From Sedimentisphaerales bacterium (GTDB lineage Bacteria; Planctomycetota; Phycisphaerae; Sedimentisphaerales; SG8-4): a stretch of DNA of 7,831 bases. Made by a program: the position numbers and the translations under genes. How positions within the stretch are numbered: position 1 is the stretch's first letter; every line of letters begins with the position of its first letter. A model generated the notes under the pieces. It was given only the letters and a program-made list of their open reading frames with translations, was not told where the DNA came from and searched no databases. Of this stretch, positions 6,293 through 7,831 are shown in pieces. The stretch lies in contig JAFGCA010000736.1 of assembly GCA_016932895.1 (NCBI GenBank), positions 1 to 7,831 of the forward strand. The letters run 5' to 3'.

Positions 6293-7474
6293 TCGCGGGA
6301 CGGCCGGATCGTTGACGAGGAGGGAGTCCGTCGGGTCTGCCGGCTGCGATCCGAGAACGGGCGGGATACCGCGCTCTTTGCCCTGCTCGTCCCAGAAAGT
6401 GTAGATATTGTCGTTGCCCAAGCCGAAGGAGAGTTTGTGGAACTCGACGTAACCCTGGAGAAACAAAACGTTCTGGCCGTCGCCCCTATGCGCGACGCTA
6501 TTACCGCAGCGCCTCTCATCACCGGTCCCATTGTATGGCGGAATGTCGGGCTTGAACCTGGAGAAGTCCCTGGCCCTGCAAAAGGGTGAACCGATCCACG
6601 GATTGCGGTCGGCGGCAACGGCAAAGTCGGGAGGCCGGAATGCCGTGAGCCGATACGGACCGTACGGCATGTGATAGGCGTAGCTGCAGTGCCGCGGCGG
6701 ATTGGGGCCGAAATCCCACAAGTCGGTCAGCTTTCTATCCGCCAGGCCGTAGTCGGTCGGTTGGAATTCCCTCGTCTTGCGTTCCCCTGTGCAAACGAAC
6801 GACTTGGGGGGCACTTCGGAGTACTTGACGAGCAGGTACAGGTTGGCCGAGATACTGGTGCGGCCGTCAGCGGCGTTGGGGTCGCTCAGACCATAGGCGT
6901 TCTGACGATCCCCGGCGCCCCACCAGGGCGTCCGCGCCACCCACCTGCCATTCTCGCCACCGGCCAGCGGAAGCATGTCGTCATAGTCATTAGAATAGAG
7001 CAGCATGGCCTTGCCAATACCCGACAGATTCGTCCCGCAACGCAGGCGCGGCGCCGTGATTTTGATGCCACCGAAAGCGGGGACATAGGTCAACACAACA
7101 AGAAAGGCAAACGGCGTGGCTGCGCCGATCGCGGCAAATCCGTAACCGCTGCGCCGTCCCCCACTTAGGGCAATGTGAACCAGACCGGCGACTCCAAGCC
7201 AGAATCCAAGCCCCATAGCACAGAAAGTCCCCAGCCCACTGAGGGCAGGGAGACTCGATTCCGGACTCAGCAGGGTCCGGTCCAGTCCCGCAATCACGCC
7301 CGGTACGGAGAAGACAACCCCGATGAGGGCACAAACTGTTGACGCGACCGCCGGCTGGCTGACTTTGACCTTCACCCTCTGCTTCGAGTGATCCGAAGCG
7401 TTGAATTCGTGGCCGCAGGAAGCGCAGCGTAACAGAGTCTCCGTCTCGTTTGACCCGCACGCCGGACATTTCAT
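6287..7474 (-). CDS. Zinc-ribbon, multi-helix membrane protein with pilin-like H-X9-DG body, paralog 3 (395 aa)
   Basis: Function unknown. The N-terminus is a zinc ribbon: Cys3-x2-Cys6 and Cys17-x2-Cys20. Three hydrophobic segments follow (about 41-63, 77-103 and 111-134). The rest (about 140-395) is the body shared with paralogs 1 and 2: G-T-N-L-S-G-I-G-K-A-M-L-L-Y (147-160), W-D-F-G-P (253-257), C-S-Y-A-Y-H-M-P (263-270), A-A-D-R-N-P-W-I (287-294), and H-R-G-D-G-Q-N-V-L-F-L-Q-G (329-341), with Gln in place of the usual Asp. The last 21 residues nearly match paralog 2. The ATG at 7474 is chosen because AGGAG (7482-7486) sits 7 bases upstream and the zinc ribbon begins at once; a TTG at 7501 in the same frame is less likely. 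With three helices, the ribbon would be cytoplasmic if the body is outside. It lies 78 bases downstream of trmD. Confidence 0.87.
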   Translation of the reverse strand: MKCPACGSNETETLLRCASCGHEFNASDHSKQRVKVKVSQPAVASTVCALIGVVFSVPGVIAGLDRTLLSPESSLPALSGLGTFCAMGLGFWLGVAGLVHIALSGGRRSGYGFAAIGAATPFAFLVVLTYVPAFGGIKITAPRLRCGTNLSGIGKAMLLYSNDYDDMLPLAGGENGRWVARTPWWGAGDRQNAYGLSDPNAADGRTSISANLYLLVKYSEVPPKSFVCTGERKTREFQPTDYGLADRKLTDLWDFGPNPPRHCSYAYHMPYGPYRLTAFRPPDFAVAADRNPWIGSPFCRARDFSRFKPDIPPYNGTGDERRCGNSVAHRGDGQNVLFLQGYVEFHKLSFGLGNDNIYTFWDEQGKERGIPPVLGSQPADPTDSLLVNDPAVPRP

Positions 7475-7481
7475 GGGGGCT

Positions 7482-7486
7482 CTCCT
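7482..7486 (-). promoter_or_regulatory. Ribosome binding site that decides the start of paralog 3
   Basis: AGGAG on the minus strand, 7 bases before the ATG at 7474. It lies inside the longer frame that would begin with TTG at 7501, which favours the shorter protein. Confidence 0.6.
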
Positions 7487-7549
7487 GTTTCCGCTTTTCA
7501 AAGTCGCTTCTGTTCTCGTGCAGCGGGTCTCACCGCCGCTCTGAGAGAG

Positions 7550-7578
7550 ATGTTATTCAGCCGGGGGGTTGTCGTCAA
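7550..7578 (-). promoter_or_regulatory. Promoter candidate for paralog 3, overlapping the end of trmD
   Basis: On the minus strand: -35 TTGACG (7573-7578, five of six to consensus), a 17-base spacer, and -10 TAACAT (7550-7555, four of six). The -10 overlaps the trmD stop codon. The leader would be about 70 bases. Read-through from trmD is an alternative. Confidence 0.35.
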
Positions 7579-7831
7579 GGAGGTCGGGGCGGTGTTGGCG
7601 GGTTCGGTCGAGGGCTTGTTGGCGGCGCCAGGCGGCGATCTTGGCGTGGTCGCCCGAGAGCAGGATCTCGGGTACCTTCATGTCGCGGAAGACCTCGGGG
7701 CGCGTGTACTGGGGATATTCGAGGAGCCCTTCGCTAAACGAGTCGTCCTTGGCGGAATCCTCGTCGCCCAGGGCGCCGGGCAGCAGACGGACGACCGCGT
7801 CGATCAGGACCATCGCGGGCAGTTCGCCGCC
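7553..7831 (-). CDS. trmD: tRNA (guanine-N1-)-methyltransferase TrmD, C-terminal part, cut by window
   Basis: SAM-dependent enzyme that methylates N1 of G37 next to the anticodon of certain tRNAs and prevents frameshifting; it acts in the cytoplasm as a knotted dimer. Only the last 92 residues are present. They begin G-G-E-L-P-A-M, the conserved SAM-site segment, and continue [25 protein letters not shown] and [13 protein letters not shown]. Arg15 and Asp30 of the fragment align with Arg154 and Asp169 of E. coli TrmD, the latter being the catalytic Asp. The chain ends soon after R-P-D-L-L, shorter than in E. coli but common elsewhere. The gene usually precedes rplS; here the next gene is the zinc-ribbon paralog 3. 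The frame is open to the window edge and ends with TAA at 7553-7555. Confidence 0.96.
   Translation of the reverse strand, partial: GGELPAMVLIDAVVRLLPGALGDEDSAKDDSFSEGLLEYPQYTRPEVFRDMKVPEILLSGDHAKIAAWRRQQALDRTRQHRPDLLDDNPPAE

Noticed and set aside
7475..7501. TTG start at 7501 for paralog 3
   Set aside because: It would place the AGGAG site inside the gene and add nine residues ahead of the zinc ribbon; the ATG at 7474 has good spacing.
7475..7552. Possible terminator between trmD and paralog 3
   Set aside because: Only a weak 5-bp AGCGG/CCGCT pairing and no T tract.

Overview
The window is GC-rich DNA that reads as a Planctomycetota-like genome. This is an inference from a sulfatase of a type abundant in that phylum and from several pilin-like proteins with an H-X9-DG-type C-terminal motif. 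No rRNA or other taxonomic marker is present. Five genes lie on the minus strand in the order trmD (3' end only), paralog 3, paralog 2, a ClC chloride channel/transporter, and paralog 1. A sulfatase, cut at its 5' end by the window edge, lies on the plus strand and converges on them.

Layout from left to right: 1-1416, sulfatase C-terminal part (+); 1417-1532, convergent gap with one hairpin repeat; 1533-2477, paralog 1 (-); 2478-2807, gap with a promoter candidate and a palindromic REP pair; 2808-4841, ClC protein with two CBS domains and a TrkA-C-like tail (-); 4842-5267, gap with a promoter candidate and a second type of inverted repeat pair; 5268-6152, paralog 2 (-); 6153-6286, short gap with a good promoter candidate; 6287-7474, paralog 3 (-); 7475-7552, short gap; 7553 to the window end, trmD C-terminal part (-).

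The most unusual content is the three-member family. Paralogs 1, 2 and 3 share a long, well-conserved C-terminal body, but each has a different N-terminus. Paralog 2 keeps a recognisable prepilin-like motif. Paralog 1 keeps only the membrane helix. Paralog 3 has instead a zinc ribbon and about three membrane segments. No pilus assembly, secretion ATPase or prepilin peptidase gene is visible.

The second notable layer is two families of short hairpin repeats. One starts with GTAG and the other with GTGG. Both resemble REP/REPIN elements, and paired stem changes between copies suggest that the hairpin itself is maintained. The gaps are large and four of the minus-strand genes have their own promoter candidate, so these genes are probably separate transcription units rather than one operon. 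I see no direct evidence that they act in one pathway.
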